64,000 nucleotides of DNA from Elephas maximus indicus. Its lineage: Eukaryota; Chordata; Mammalia; Proboscidea; Elephantidae. The stretch spans positions 75,470,001 through 75,534,000 of the forward strand of contig NC_064838.1 of NCBI RefSeq assembly GCF_024166365.1, in the 5' to 3' direction. Below, in pieces: positions 45,923-62,224 of this stretch. The notes beneath the pieces were generated by a model that did not search any database, had not been told where the DNA came from, and saw nothing but the letters and a program-made list of their open reading frames with translations. Each line of letters begins with the position of its first letter. Positions within the stretch are counted from its first letter, which is position 1. The translations under genes were made by a program, and so were the position numbers.

Positions 45923-46273
45923 TAATGTAAATATGTATGAAATATATGTCTATATGCACCTCAATATTTGAAAAGCAAATATTCCCATATAATTCAAATA
46001 TTAAATTTAGAGGTTCACTAACAGGAACAACATTCCTTAATTTGTACACAAGTTTCTGCAAATTATTCTGACCACTTTAGTACCTTGGTTGGTTTAAGCT
46101 TTAAGAATTCATTTCTCCAACTTTTGTCTCTTGGTTTCACCTTCATTGTCAGTCAGGACACACAAGAATAAATTATTGAGGTTAGTATTATTGTGCATAA
46201 TCACTCTATTATGTGAAATCATTCATTACTCATGTTAGATACATGGTATTGAGTTTCACATTTTATGGGTGCA
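45923..46273. other. Intergenic DNA, nothing recognised
   Basis: AT-rich non-coding sequence between a SINE and an RTE fragment. Confidence 0.5.
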
Positions 46274-47159
46274 AGAATGGGAATTCCAGTACACTTACTT
46301 GTGCTCATGAAGAACCTGTACATAGATCAAGAGGCAGTCTTTTGAACTGAACAAAGGGATACTGTGTGGTTTAAGTCAGGAATGGTGTGTGTCAGGGTTG
46401 TGCCCTTTCATCATACCTATTCAATCTGTATGCTGAGCAAATAATTCAAGAAGCTGGACTCTATGAAGAAGAACAGGGCATCAGGATTGGAGGGAGATTC
46501 ATTAACAGCCTGCATTATGCAGATGACACAACTTTTCTTGCTGCAAGTGAAGATGACTTGAAGCACTTATTGATGAAGATCAAAGACCACAGCCTTCAGT
46601 ATGGATTACACCTCAACATAAAGAAAACACGAATCCTCACAATTGGACCAGTAAGCAACATTATGATAAACAGGGAAAAGATTGAAGTTGTCAAGGATTT
46701 CATTTTACCTGGATCCACAATCAATACCCATAGAAGCAGTAGTCAAGAAACCAAAAGACACATTGCATTGGGCCAATTGGCTGCAACAGACCTCTTTAAA
46801 GTACTGAAAAGCAAAGATATCACCTTGAAGACTAAGGTGAGTCTGACCAAAGCCAGGGTGTTTTCAGTTGCCTCCTATGCACATGAAAGCTGAACAATGA
46901 ATGAAGAAGCCCAAAGAAGAATTGACACCTTTGAATTGTGGTGTTGAAGAAGAATACTGAGTACACCATGGACTGCCAACAGGACAAACAAATTTGTCTT
47001 GGAAGAAGTACAACCAGAATGCTCCCTAGAAGCAAGGATGGTGAGACTACTTTGGACATGTTGTCAGGAGGGATCAGGCCCTGGAGAAAGACATCATGCT
47101 TGGTAAAGAAGAGGGTCAGTGAAAAAGAGGAAGGCTCCCAATGAGATGAATTGACACTG
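46274..47159 (+). mobile_element. RTE LINE, reverse transcriptase and C-terminal part
   Basis: Sense RTE. The longest open piece runs from 46387 to 46893 and holds LYAEQIIQEAGLYEEEQGI, LHYADDTTFLAASEDDL with the YADD motif, and KIEVVKDFILPGSTINTH. It is 5' truncated, and at the right it stops at TTGACACTG, about 100 bp before the normal 3' end, then passes into a T-run. Confidence 0.9.
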
Positions 47160-49040
47160 TTTTTTTTTCTTTCTATAATGGGTTTAAGTATGGTAATAGC
47201 TGTCAGACCTACCAATTTTTGTTCTCTTAAAGCATAATTGAAAAAATATTTCATAATTTCACCATGGAAATATCTTCCCCATTCTCCTACTCTATATTTT
47301 GCTTATATACATACATATCTATAGAATTGCCATCACTCTATAATATTTTAAATGTTCTGATTTTCATTTTGCATTGTTAAAAGTCTTTTCCTATGTAAAG
47401 AGTACCTATAATATATTTATTAATTTTAGCAATTATAAATTATTGTATCAAAAATTCATAATATGTTTTTAAAACTTTTTTATCATTTGTTTTCAAATTT
47501 TCATTCTCATAAAAAACTTTTAAATGAACCTCTTTTTATTTGTAGTCATTTCAGAAATTAAATTTCCAGGGGATTTTTGAGGCAAAGGTTATTATTATTT
47601 TTGTAATTACTGGCAATTATTACCAAGAGAACTTCCAATTTTTTGGATCAATATTGATTAGAAACACTTTAATTATCAATGATTACATGTACATATTAAA
47701 ATATCCAACACTTTCAATAGATTACAGGTTCAAAATGAAAAGTATCCTTCTAAAATTCATAACTTCCCAATCTCACTTTACAGAGGTAATATAAATAAAA
47801 AGTTTCTTTGTAGTCCAGGTGAAATATTCTTCCAGGTTTTTCCAGAGTTATATATGTACATAATTTGTTTAAATATCCCTTTTCATGTAAGAATTGCATT
47901 TTTTCCCATATCTTTCTAAAATTACAGGAATATGGAACAGATTTTTAATGAAAATCTAACTTAGAGCATTATCTTATTAGCTTGATGAGTGTAACTGAAA
48001 CTATGATATACATTTCCTTGATTACTTGTGATAGTATAATTTTTTTTATATTTTTTACTTCTTATAATTTTTCTTTCTCAATTATATATATCTTTGTCAG
48101 TTAATTTTTAATATCTTTAAAGTTTGAGTTCTTTCCTTTTTTCACATTTATGTAATTCACTCTTCAATTTGGGGACTTATATCTTTATTCTGTCACATTT
48201 TTTCTCTACTTTTTAATATTGACTTCAAAGGATCTAGAATTTATTTTATAATGATCTTGTCTGATTAATCACCAACCCATCAATGAACCAATAACACATT
48301 CAAGTCAGCCATCATAGGTACTAAGAACCTAATCAGCTCTCTGGTAGCTACAGTGGGATATAGAAATGTGTTTTCAAACTCTGTACAATTAAATTGGAGG
48401 GATAACATACCACTGAATAAGATAACTAATTACTTAAGAACTACATACCACCATATATGACAGTATCTAATGAATTTCAGTTCCAAAAGTACAGAGAACC
48501 CTAGAGAACAAATTGAGGGATGGTGAAGTTTCAAAAGAGAGAAAGAAATGGAGTTACAGATTTCAGTGTGTGAAAATGAAGTTTCCAAATAGGCTGTCTG
48601 GAACTAAGGTATTGAATAAGCTTACACTGCATTTCCCCAAGTAGAAGCAGTATTTGAAAATTAATAACTCAAATTGTCTCTCTAATAAAGCTCTGTAATA
48701 TTAATAAAACTTTGTTTCTTCGTAGTACAGCTGAAATATTAGCTAAGTGTGATGTAAATAATATCTAGAAGCTTAGACTGGAAGTTCGAATTATCTCTGA
48801 CAAATATAAAGTGAATTAATTATTACTCAGTTTCAATACACTAAGTCCCTAATAGGGGCTAAAAACAAAAACAAAAAACAAAACAAAAAAAACTGTCATT
48901 TGCTGTGAGGAGAGGAGCGGTTAGGTTACCAAGTGAGTAGGACACACTGCTTCAGGTAAACATAGACATGACCATCATAAAAACTGTACTCTCATCAAAT
49001 CAAAAAGTTGTAAAAGGTAAGTTTGTGAGCTGGAAACCTT
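47160..49040. other. AT-rich intergenic DNA, nothing recognised
   Basis: Nearly 1.9 kb of AT-rich DNA without a credible coding frame or a repeat I can name, apart from an A-rich (CAAAA)n run near 48862-48892. It is the longest repeat-poor stretch in the right half. Confidence 0.5.
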
Positions 49041-49112
49041 TGTGGGTTTCCTGTAGGGTCGCTATGAGTCGGAATCAACTCTAGGGCAATGTTTTGTTTT
49101 TTTTTTTTTTTC
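49041..49112 (+). repeat. AfroSINE 3' fragment
   Basis: GGTCGCTATGAGTCGGAATC (49057-49076), then CTAGGGCAATG and a T-rich tail. The head and most of the body are missing. Confidence 0.75.
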
Positions 49113-49365
49113 TGGTTAATGGAGAGCTGTGAAAGCCAGGTGATGCAATTCTAGTTGGTGTTGTTTCAACTAAGCAAAGAGAATATTTGAAACCTGAAGA
49201 TAGGCAAACAGCACTTTACTAAGATGTATGCATTAATTCAGATCAAGAGTACCTCAGAGTTCTGCTACTGAGTTCAGCCATTATTTCCTAATACTCCTGA
49301 ACTATCTATCCTACCTACCTGATATTGGGGGACACCACAGTAGTAGAGCTTGCTATTTGCTCTTC

Positions 49366-49535
49366 GATAAACCAAACCAAACCCTTTTGCCGTTGAGTCG
49401 ATTCCGACTCATAGTGACCATAAAGGACAGAGTAGAATTGCCCCATAGGGTTTCCAAGGAGTAGTTGGTGGATTTGAACTGCCGAACTTTTGTTTAGCAG
49501 CCAAACACTTAACCACTGTGACACCAGGACTCCTG
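49366..49535 (-). repeat. AfroSINE
   Basis: Antisense copy: CCGTTGAGTCGATTCCGACT at the left and ACACCAGGACTCCT at the right. It keeps CpG-containing TCGATTCCGACT, so it is among the younger copies. Confidence 0.9.
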
Positions 49536-51446
49536 CTCTTCTATAGTATCCTTAATTTTTTACTACCTGTTGAAATGTAAACAGTTCAAAATATACCTTG
49601 TCCCAAAACTCTCTAGCCCCAGAATCTTCTCTTCTCTTTCCAGACAAATAGACATCTAACTCTATCCCCTATGCTCTTATAATACTATGTACTTTATTAA
49701 ATATGTATTGAATCTAATAAGGTAGTCCTAGATTACATATTATTTTTGTGTGACTTTAAGCAGGTTTTCACTTTTGTTGTTTCATTTGACCTGCACAATT
49801 TTTGGTGAGGTGACTGTGGCCATTTGTCTTGTGTTCTTTATGTGCACAGACTGATGTATAATAGTTTTGCTGAGTACAATCAGGCTATAACGAAGATTAT
49901 ATGCTGCTAGACAGCCTCTCTCTGTAGCATCTAACAACAAGTTATATAAATCATCAAATCCCAACTAATCATGTAGATTATATCCAAGAAAAGTCACTAG
50001 CCAGCAGAGAAGGATGCCAACTAATACCTTAAGTTTGTGTCCTGATGCCAAAATCAACCACGGTTAGCTTCATGGTGGGACAAATATCAAAGCAGAAAAC
50101 TAAGTATATAATAGTGAAGGGAAGGAAAGGGCAGAGACTGGATGAAGTTGACACAGGACAGAGGAGAGTGGCAGTGAGCAAATGTCAGGCAACGAAGAAG
50201 AGCAAGGGGTTGGGATATAGAAAGACATGGGCAGAGGTGAACAAAGAATGTTATTGAGGGTAGTGTGACCAAGATTTCATCACAGAGTTCAACTTTTTTC
50301 TCCCTGGCCCACTGCATTGCCACTTGCCCCAAAACCTGAGAGGGCGGTGCCATTTCAGGTCATGATCAAGGGTTGCCATAGGTCTTGAAAGTCCAGGACA
50401 AGTGTGTAAAAGTACAGTTCTCTTTTATACTGAGAAACATGACCGATGAACTTCAAACTCTTTAAATTAGAAGACCGCCCCTCCCCCCAAAAAAGAAATT
50501 TCTTCCAGGTTGGCTTCAATCCCATGGTGTAGTTTATTTCCCCTTGTATGAGCAGGAAGTCCTTTGACAGATAGTGTACTTTGCTCTGAGGCCAGGGAAG
50601 ACTCAGGAATCCTGGACCACCTTCACCCTTCATTGGTGGAAATACTCCCTGGGAGGTCCATGTTTTTCAGAATATGCACTGAGTGTATATTCCATCAGAG
50701 TGCAGATGCCACCAGACCAGTTTTGAAGACTTATTGTGAAGGAAATATTTCAAATAGACTCGAAAGTCTTACCTCTTTCCTTATGAGCAGATATATGACT
50801 TCCAATAAAGTATATTTTTCATATTTTCAGCTTTAATTTACTTAGAAGATGAATTATATGAAGCTCTCGTGGAACACGAAAAGGATACTTGGTTGAAATT
50901 TATTGATGTTTTCTATCACAGGAGGTTATGGAGAGTGGAAAGTTTATGGAGAGAGGGGACTCTGAATATGCAGACTTTACATGGCTTCTTTCCAGAAGCA
51001 ATTGCTTAGACAAAAAAAAAAAAAGACAAAAGAAGTGTTTAAAAAAAAATAGCAAAAGTTTATCAATCTGATTCCTGAAAATGTGTTTACAGAAGAAACT
51101 ATTAAGTTACACTGACAGATAAACAAGTCTGAGGCAATATCTCTATCTACAGGTTCTTTTGGGAAAACATGATTTAATGTTTCTATTTTTACTGCACTGA
51201 ATATTTGTTGTAATTCCCAAAAAAGTTTACAAAAGCCTATGGCAGGCTTTCAGCCCCAGGAGCTCCAAAGAAACCATTATTTCCAGCCCAGTCCCTAAGG
51301 ATGGTCCAATGAGTTACCCAGCTCAGATAGCCCAAGAGCAAAAGCAAACCTTGGGGCCAATTAGTTAAACCCCAACTTATTCTAAACGCATATGAGGAAA
51401 CCTCAATCCCTTCTCCATAGGATTGCTCCAGCCCACTTCTTCTACA
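49536..51446. other. Intergenic DNA, nothing recognised
   Basis: Non-coding DNA of mixed composition. Short frames at 50045-50257, 50355-50633 and 50564-50836 show no domain, conserved motif or family resemblance, so I do not call genes. Confidence 0.5.
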
Positions 51447-51617
51447 AAAAACCAAAAACCAAGTCCATTGACATCAATTCAATTCTGACTCATAGTGGCC
51501 CTGTAGGACAGAGTAGAACTGCCCCATAGAGTTTCCAAGGAGCACCTGGTGGATTTGAACTCCTGACCCTTTGGTTAGCAGCTGTAGCACTTAACCACTA
51601 AGCCACCAGGGTTTCTC
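51447..51617 (-). repeat. AfroSINE
   Basis: Antisense AfroSINE: CAATTCAATTCTGACTCATA at the left, CACTAAGCCACCAGGGTTTC at the right. Confidence 0.9.
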
Positions 51618-51667
51618 CATCTCTTCCAGGAGTGTGAACTTATTGAAACAAGTTAAAGGCTCAGATA

Positions 51668-51805
51668 AGTGAAATATGTGTGATAGACATGAATTCTGGC
51701 TTCACCACTTATGTTCTATATGATCTTAAACAAGTTTCTTAACCTCTTTAATATTCAATTTCCCTTTTTGCAAAAGGTAGCTGGTAATAATTATTATTTA
51801 TTACA
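51668..51805 (+). repeat. MIR SINE
   Basis: ATTCTGGCTTCACCACTTAT, GATCTTAAACAAGTTTCTTA, ACCTCTTTAATATTCAATTT, then GGTAATAATTATT follow the MIR core in order. Confidence 0.75.
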
Positions 51806-52509
51806 CTTAACATTATGGATATTATTAATATTGCAGTCTCCCATTTCTAACCCCATGTATGTTTGAAGTAAGTGCAGAAATGAAGAAAGGAGACAGATGG
51901 ACAAAGGAAAGGAATTACTGAATATTTGTCTTATGTGTTTTATTTTTAAAGATACATGCTTTTCTCTTCATATGGAAGAAAGCTGGATTTTTGCTTTTTT
52001 AACCTGGTTGCAAGTTATTAAAGATGGGTCAGATTACATGGCAAAATTACTACTCAGAACTCAAATCTCAAAATTGCCTGCTAGGAACACCAGTGCCTGC
52101 CAGGTAAAAGAAGATGAAGTGGGAGGTCTGATGTAGGGGTGAGAGAGAGCTGGGAGACAGAAATGGAGGCAGGAGAATGCCATGAATATACATGGAAACA
52201 CACATTGCACTTTTGTTGAAGGGCCTCAAGGCAACAAGCAGTCCCAAACTTCTTGGAGAAAATCATGACCAACATCTGGACTTTTTTTGTTACAGAGGGG
52301 CAGAATCATGAGGAAGGTTTCTGGTGCGTCATTTGAAGCCTATGAGCCTCGGCTTCCTCATCAAATAAATGGGAACAAGAAGGCCTAAATTTAAAAAGTT
52401 TCTGTCAAAATTAAAATACATAGTGTATGAAAAGAAAGATGCCCTGGCTCAGAAAAGAGCAGGAGAAATATTTATGTGTTTTTATTAATCCTCCCTAAAC
52501 ATGTAGTCC
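51806..52509. other. Intergenic DNA, nothing recognised
   Basis: Non-coding sequence. Small overlapping frames at 51897-52275 carry no recognisable domain. Confidence 0.5.
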
Positions 52510-55266
52510 CCCAAGTGTCTGTCGGTTTGTTGTGTTGTGAGGGCTTGTGTGTTGTTGTGATGATGGAAGCTATGCCGCTGGTATTCAAATTCCAGCAGGG
52601 TCACCCATGGCAGATGGGTTTCAGCTGAGCTTCCAGACTAAGACTAGGAAGAAGAATCCAGCAGTCTGTTACTGAAAAGAATTAGCCAGTGAAAACCTTA
52701 TGAATATAGCAGCAGAACATTGTTTGATAGCATGCTGGAAGATAAACCCATCAGGTTGGAAGGCAGTCAAAATATGAATGGGGAAGTGCTGCCTCCTCAA
52801 AGTAGAATCGACCTTAATGACCTGGGTGTAGTCAAGCTCTTGAGGCCCTTACTGGCTGATGTGGCATGACTCAAAATGAAGAGAAACAGCTGCAAACATC
52901 CATTAAGAATTAGAACCTGGAATGTACGAAGTATGAATCTAGGAAAATTGCAAATCGTCAAAAGTGAAATGGAACATAAAGATCGATATCCTAGTGATTA
53001 GTGAGCTGAAATGGACTGGTATTGGCCATTTTGAATTGGACAATCATATGGTCTACTATGCCGGGAATGACAACTTGAAGAGAAGTGGTGTTGGATTTAT
53101 TGCCAAAAAGAACATTTCAAGATCTATCCTAAAGTACAATGCTGTCAGTGAAAGGATAATATCCATGCACTTGCAAGGAAGACCAGTTAATACAACTATT
53201 ATTCAAATTTACGCACCAATCACTAAAGCCAAAGATGAAGAAATTGAAGATTTTTACCAACTTCTGCAGTCTGATATTGATCAAACATGCAATCAGGATG
53301 CACTGATAATTACTGGCGATTGAAATGCAAAAGTTAGAAACAAAGAAGGATCACAGTTGGAAAATATGGCTTCAGTGATCAAAACAATGCCAGAGATCCC
53401 ATGACAGAATTTTGCAAGACCAATGACTTCTTCGTTGCAAATACTTTTTTTCACCAACATAAACAGCAAATATACATGTGGACCTCAGTAGATGGAATGC
53501 ACAGGAATCACATGGACTACATTTGTGGAAAGGGACAGTGGAAAAGCTCACTATCACCAGTCAGAGCAAGGCCAGGAGTCGACTGTGGATCAGAACAAAC
53601 TACTTATAAGTAAGTTCAAGTTGAAACTGAAGAAAATTATAACAAGTCAACGAGAGCCAAAGAAAGACCTTGAGTATATCCCACCTGAATTTAGAGACCG
53701 TCTCAAGAATAGATTTGACACACTGACCACTAAGGACCAAACACCAGATGAGTTGTGGAATGACATCAAGGACATTATACATGAAGAAAGCAAGAGGTCA
53801 TTAAAAAGACAGTAGAGAAACAAAAAGACCTAAATGGATATCAGAAGAGACTGTGAAAGTTTCTCTTGAACGTTGAGTACCTACAGCAAAGGAAAAAATG
53901 ACGAAGTAAATGAGCTGAACAGAAGATTTCAAAGAGCAACTCGAGCATACAAAGTATTATGATGACGTGTGGACATAGAAAACCAAAACGGAAAAACATG
54001 CTCAGCATTTCTCAAGTTGAAAGAACTGAAGAAAGAATTTCAGCCTTGAGTTGCAATATTAAAGGATTCAATATTAATGACCCAGGAAGCATGAAAAGAA
54101 GATGGAAGGAATACACAGAGTTATTATACCAAAAAGAATTGGTCGACTTTCTACCATCAGGAGGTAACATATGATCAGGAAGCAATGGTTCTGAAGGAAG
54201 AAGTCCAAGCAGCACTGAAGACATTGGCGATAAACAAGGCTCCAGAATTGACGTAATACCAATTGAGATGTTTCAATGAACGGGAAGTGCCCACTCATCT
54301 ATGCCAAGAAATTTGGAAGACAGCTACCTGGCCAGCTGACTGGAAGAGAGCCGCATTTATGCCTATTCCCAAGAAAGGTGATCCAACCAAATGTGGGAAT
54401 TATTGAACAATATTGTTAACATCACATGAAACAAAATTTTGCTGAAGATCGTTCAAAATCGGCTGCAGCAGTATATCGACAGGGAATTGCCAGAAATTCA
54501 AGCCGGATTAGAAGAGGAAGTGGAACCAGGGATATCATTGCTTATGTCAGATGGATTCTGGCTGAAAACAGAGAACACCAGGAAGAGGTTTAACTTTGTT
54601 TTATTGACTATGCTAAAGCATTGACTGTGTGGACCATAGCAAATTATCGATAACCTTGTGGAGAGTGGAAATTTAAGAACACTTAATTGAGTTCATAAAT
54701 AACCTGTACGTGAACAAAGAGGCAGTCCTTTGAACAGAATAAGCGGATACCACATGGCTTAATGTCAGGAAAGGTGTGCATCAGGGTTGTATCCTTTCAC
54801 CGTACCTATTCAATCTGTATGGTGAGCAAATCATCCAAGAAGCTGGACTATATGAAGAAGAACAGGGCATTGGGATTGGAGGAAGACTCATTAACAACCT
54901 GCAGTATACAGATGACACAACTTTGCTTGCTGAAAGTGAAGAGGATTTTTAGCCTTTATTGATGCAGATCAAAGACCACAGCCTTCAGTATGGATTACAA
55001 TTCAACATAAAACAAAAGTCCTCAGAACTGGACCAATAAGCAACATCATGATAAATGTAGAAAAGACTGAAGTTGTCAAGGATTTCATTTTACTTGTGTC
55101 AACAATCAACACCCGTGGAAGCAGCAGTCAAGAAATCAAAAAACACATTGCATTGACCAAATCTGCTGCAAAAGGTCTTTTTAAAGTGTTAAAAAACAAG
55201 TTATGTCACCTTGAGGACTAAGGTGCACCTAACCCAAGTCAAGGTGTTTTCAGTATCCTCATATAC
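52510..55266 (+). mobile_element. RTE LINE, longest copy, 3' end missing
   Basis: Starts at the RTE 5' end (GTGTCTGTCGGTTTGTTGTG) and runs through the 5' UTR, endonuclease, linker and reverse transcriptase to about 55266, losing the last 400 bp or so. The APE-type endonuclease is readable at 52964-53323 (DILVISELKWTGIG, then IIQIYAPITKAKDEEIEDFY and ALIITGD). A linker frame lies at 53492-53815 and reverse transcriptase pieces at 54439-54962. At least four stops or frameshifts separate these blocks (for example TGA right after IITGD near 53322, where the family has W), so it is inactive. Confidence 0.9.
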
Positions 55267-55400
55267 AGATATGGGAATATAACTAGAGTAGGGAATTTAT
55301 TTGAAACATTCTTTGTGTTATGTTAAAATATGATCTGTGGTTATTTTCAAGATCAAGGGACTAATCTCAGCAATGATTACGTTCATTTGCCAAACTTAAA
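55267..55400. other. Gap between two opposed RTE pieces
   Basis: About 130 bp of non-repeat sequence between the sense RTE and the antisense RTE fragment. Confidence 0.5.
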
Positions 55401-55951
55401 GTTTTGTTGTTGTTAGGTGCCCTTCAGTTGGTTCCAACCCATATCGACCCTATGTACAACAGAACAAAACACTTCCTGGTCCTGCACCGCCCTCACAATA
55501 GTTGTTATGCTTGAGCCTATTGTTGCAGCCACTGGGTCAATCCATCTCTTTTGAGTATCTTCTTCTTTTTCGCTGACTCTCTACCAAGTATGATATCCTT
55601 CTCCAGAGACTGATCTCCCCTTATAACATGCCCAAAGTATATGAGAAAAAGTCTTGCCATCCTTGCTTTTAAGGAGACTTCTGGCTGTACTTCTTCCAAG
55701 ACAGATTTTTTTGGGTTCTTCTAGCAGTCCATGACATATTCAATATTCTTCCCCACCAACAAAATTCAAAGGCATCAAATCTTCTTGGCCTCCTTATTCA
55801 TTGTTTAACTTTCACATGCATATGACGCTATTGAAAAATCCCTGGTTTGAGTCTGGCACACCTAAATCCTCAAGGTGACATTTTCGCTTTTCAACAAAAA
55901 GGCTTTTTGCAACAGATTTGCCCAAAGCAATGAGTCCTAAAATTTCTTTCT
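55401..55951 (-). mobile_element. RTE LINE 3' end
   Basis: Antisense RTE with its 3' terminus at 55401 (TTTTGTTGTTGTTAGGTGCC), 5' truncated near 55951. The readable C-terminal coding remnant includes EEVQPEVSLKARMARL near 55650-55700. Confidence 0.9.
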
Positions 55952-56215
55952 TTTTTTTTAATTATGCTTAGGTGAATGTTTAAAGCTCAAGTTAGTTTCT
56001 CATGTGAAAATTTATACACTCATTGTTATATGACCCTAGTTGCTATCCCTTATAATGTAACTGCACATTGTTCCTTCCCACTCTAGATTGCACATTTCCA
56101 TTCAACCAGATCCTTTCCCTTCTTGTCTGTAGACAGAAGCTGCACATTTATCTTGGGTATCTCCTTGAACTAAGAAGCACAATCTTCAAGAGTATCATTT
56201 TATGTTATATAAAAA
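55952..56215. other. Intergenic DNA, nothing recognised
   Basis: Short non-coding stretch ending in an A-run (56210-56220) that probably is the tail of the next L1 fragment read on the opposite strand. Confidence 0.4.
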
Positions 56216-56218
56216 AAA

Positions 56219-56934
56219 AATATAGCCCAGTCTATTTTTTGTCTGAAGAGTTGGCTTCGGGAATGGTTTTAGTTCTGGGTTAACAGAGAGTCCAGGATCT
56301 ATGTCTTCTGGAGTTCCTCCAGTCTCAGTCAGACCATTAAGTCTGGTCTTTTTACTAGAATTTGAGTTCTGCACCCCACTTTTCTCCTGCTCCATCAGGG
56401 ATACTCTGTTGTGTTCCCTGTCGGGGTGGTCATTGGTGTTAGCTGGGCACCATCTAGTTCTTCTGGTCTCAGGCTGATGGAGTCTCTGGTTTACGTGGCC
56501 CCTTTTGTCTCTTGGGCTAATATTTTCCTTGTGTCTTTGGTGTTCTTGATTCTTCTTTGCTCCAGGTGGGTTGTGATCAATTGATGTATGGTAAATGGCC
56601 ACTCGTTATCTTTTAAGACCTCAGGCACCAATCACCAAAGTGGGATGCAGAACATTTTCTTACTAAACTTTGTTATGACAATTAACCTAGATGTCCCCTG
56701 AAACCATGGTCCCTAGAACCTTGCCCCTGCTACACTGTCCCTCAAAGTGTTTGGTTGTATTCAGGAAATTTCTTAGCATTTGGTTTAGTCCAGTGGTGCT
56801 GATGACCCCTGTATTGTGTGCTGTCCTTCCCTTCATCTAAGATAATTCTTGTGTACTATCTAGTTACTTAATGCCTCTTTCCGTCCCTCTCCACCCTCGT
56901 AACTATCAAAGAATGTTTTCTTTGTACTTAAACA
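56219..56934 (-). mobile_element. Older L1 3' UTR fragment
   Basis: Antisense L1 3' UTR that aligns block by block with 57235-57925 (GGCTTCGGGAATGGTT, TCCAGTCTCAGTCAGACCA, CTAGTTCTTCTGGTCT, TCAAAGTGGGATGCAGAA in its near forms) but is more diverged and lacks the outer 200 bp. It is cut at 56934 by the next L1. Confidence 0.85.
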
Positions 56935-57951
56935 TTTTTTTTAAATAATTTTTATTGTGCTTTAAGTGAAAGTTTACAAATCAAGTCAGTCTGTCACATA
57001 TAAGCTTATATACACCTTACTACATACTCCCATTTACTCTCCCCCTAATGACTCAGCCTGCTCCCTCCTCCCAGCCTCTCCTTTCGTGACCATTTTGCCA
57101 GTTTCTAACCCTCTCTACCCTCCCATCTCCCCTCCAGACAAGAGATGCCAACACAGTCTCAAGCGTCCACCTGATAAAAGTAGCTCACTCTTCATCAGCA
57201 TCTCTCTCCAACCCATTGTCCAGTCCCTTCCATGTCTGATGAGTAGTCTTCGGGAATGGTTCCTGTCCTGGGCCAACAGACGGTTTGGGGACCATGGCTG
57301 CCAGGATTCTTCCAGTCTCAGTCAGACCACTAAGTCTGGTCTTTTTATGAGAATTTGGGGTCTGCATCCCACTGTTCTCCTACTCCCTCAGGGGTTCTCT
57401 GTTGTGCTCCCTGTCAGGGCAGTCATCGGTTGTGGCCGGCACCATCTAGTTCTTCTGGTCTTGGGATGATGTAAGTCTCTAGTTCATGTAGCCCTTTCTG
57501 TCTCCTGGGCTCATAGTTATTATTGTGTGACCTTGGTGTTCTTCATTCTCCTTTGATCCAGGTGGGTTGAGACCAATTGATGCACCTTAGATGGCCGCTT
57601 GTTAGCATTTAAGACCCCAGGCACCACAGTTCAAAGTGGGATGCAGAATGTTTTCATAATAGAATTTATTGTGCCAATTGACTTAGAAGTCCCCTTAAGC
57701 CATAGTCCCCAAACCCCTGCCCTTGCTCCACTGATCTTCGAAGCATTCAGTTTATCCCGGAAACTTCTTTGCTTTTGGTCCAGTCCAGTTGAGTTGACCT
57801 TCCCTGTATTGAGTATTGTCCTTCCCTTCACCTAAAGTAGTTCCTATCTACTAACTAATCCATAAATAAACCTCTCCCACCCTCCATCCCTCCCCCGTCT
57901 CGTAACCACGAAAGAATGTGTTCTTCTCAGTTTATACTATTTCTCAAGAAC

Positions 57952-61764
<3,813 letters not shown>

Positions 61765-62224
61765 TTTGATGCCTTTTTCGGTGTGTTGTTGACAATTTCA
61801 TTTTTCCACTTACTTTTTTGTGCTGAGTCATTTTTCTATGTAAATTTTTTGTTCCTCATTATCATAGTAGTTGAATTTATGTTTGCTGAGTCATTATGTT
61901 TTCCTTGGTTTTTATTTTGAGTTATGGAATTGTTTTATCTCTTTGTGGTTACCTTAATATTTACCCTTATTTTTCTAGGTAAAAACCTAACTTGTATTGT
62001 CCTATATCGCCTTGCTTTCCTCTCCATATGGCAGTGCTATGCCTCCTGTATTTAGTCCTTCTTTTCGATTATTGTGATCTTTTACATATCGACTTCAATG
62101 ATTCCCTGTTTTGAGCATTTTTTTCATTTTAAAAATTAATCTTAATTTGTTTTTGTGATTTCCCTATTTGAGTTGATATCAGGATGTTCTGTTCTGTGAC
62201 CTTGTGATGTGTTGGCATCTGATA

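Noticed and set aside
50045-50836. Possible small genes in the SINE-poor stretch
   Set aside because: The frames are short, overlap on both strands and resemble no protein. No start context or splice signal supports them.
52510-55951. Twin-priming inversion of one RTE insertion
   Set aside because: In twin priming the inverted 5' segment joins the internal end of the 3' segment. Here it lies beyond the 3' terminus.
56195-57469. Open frames of 135 and 167 codons in opposite directions
   Set aside because: Both lie in L1 3' UTR sequence, which is non-coding. Matching frames recur in the two related UTR copies only because the DNA is homologous.
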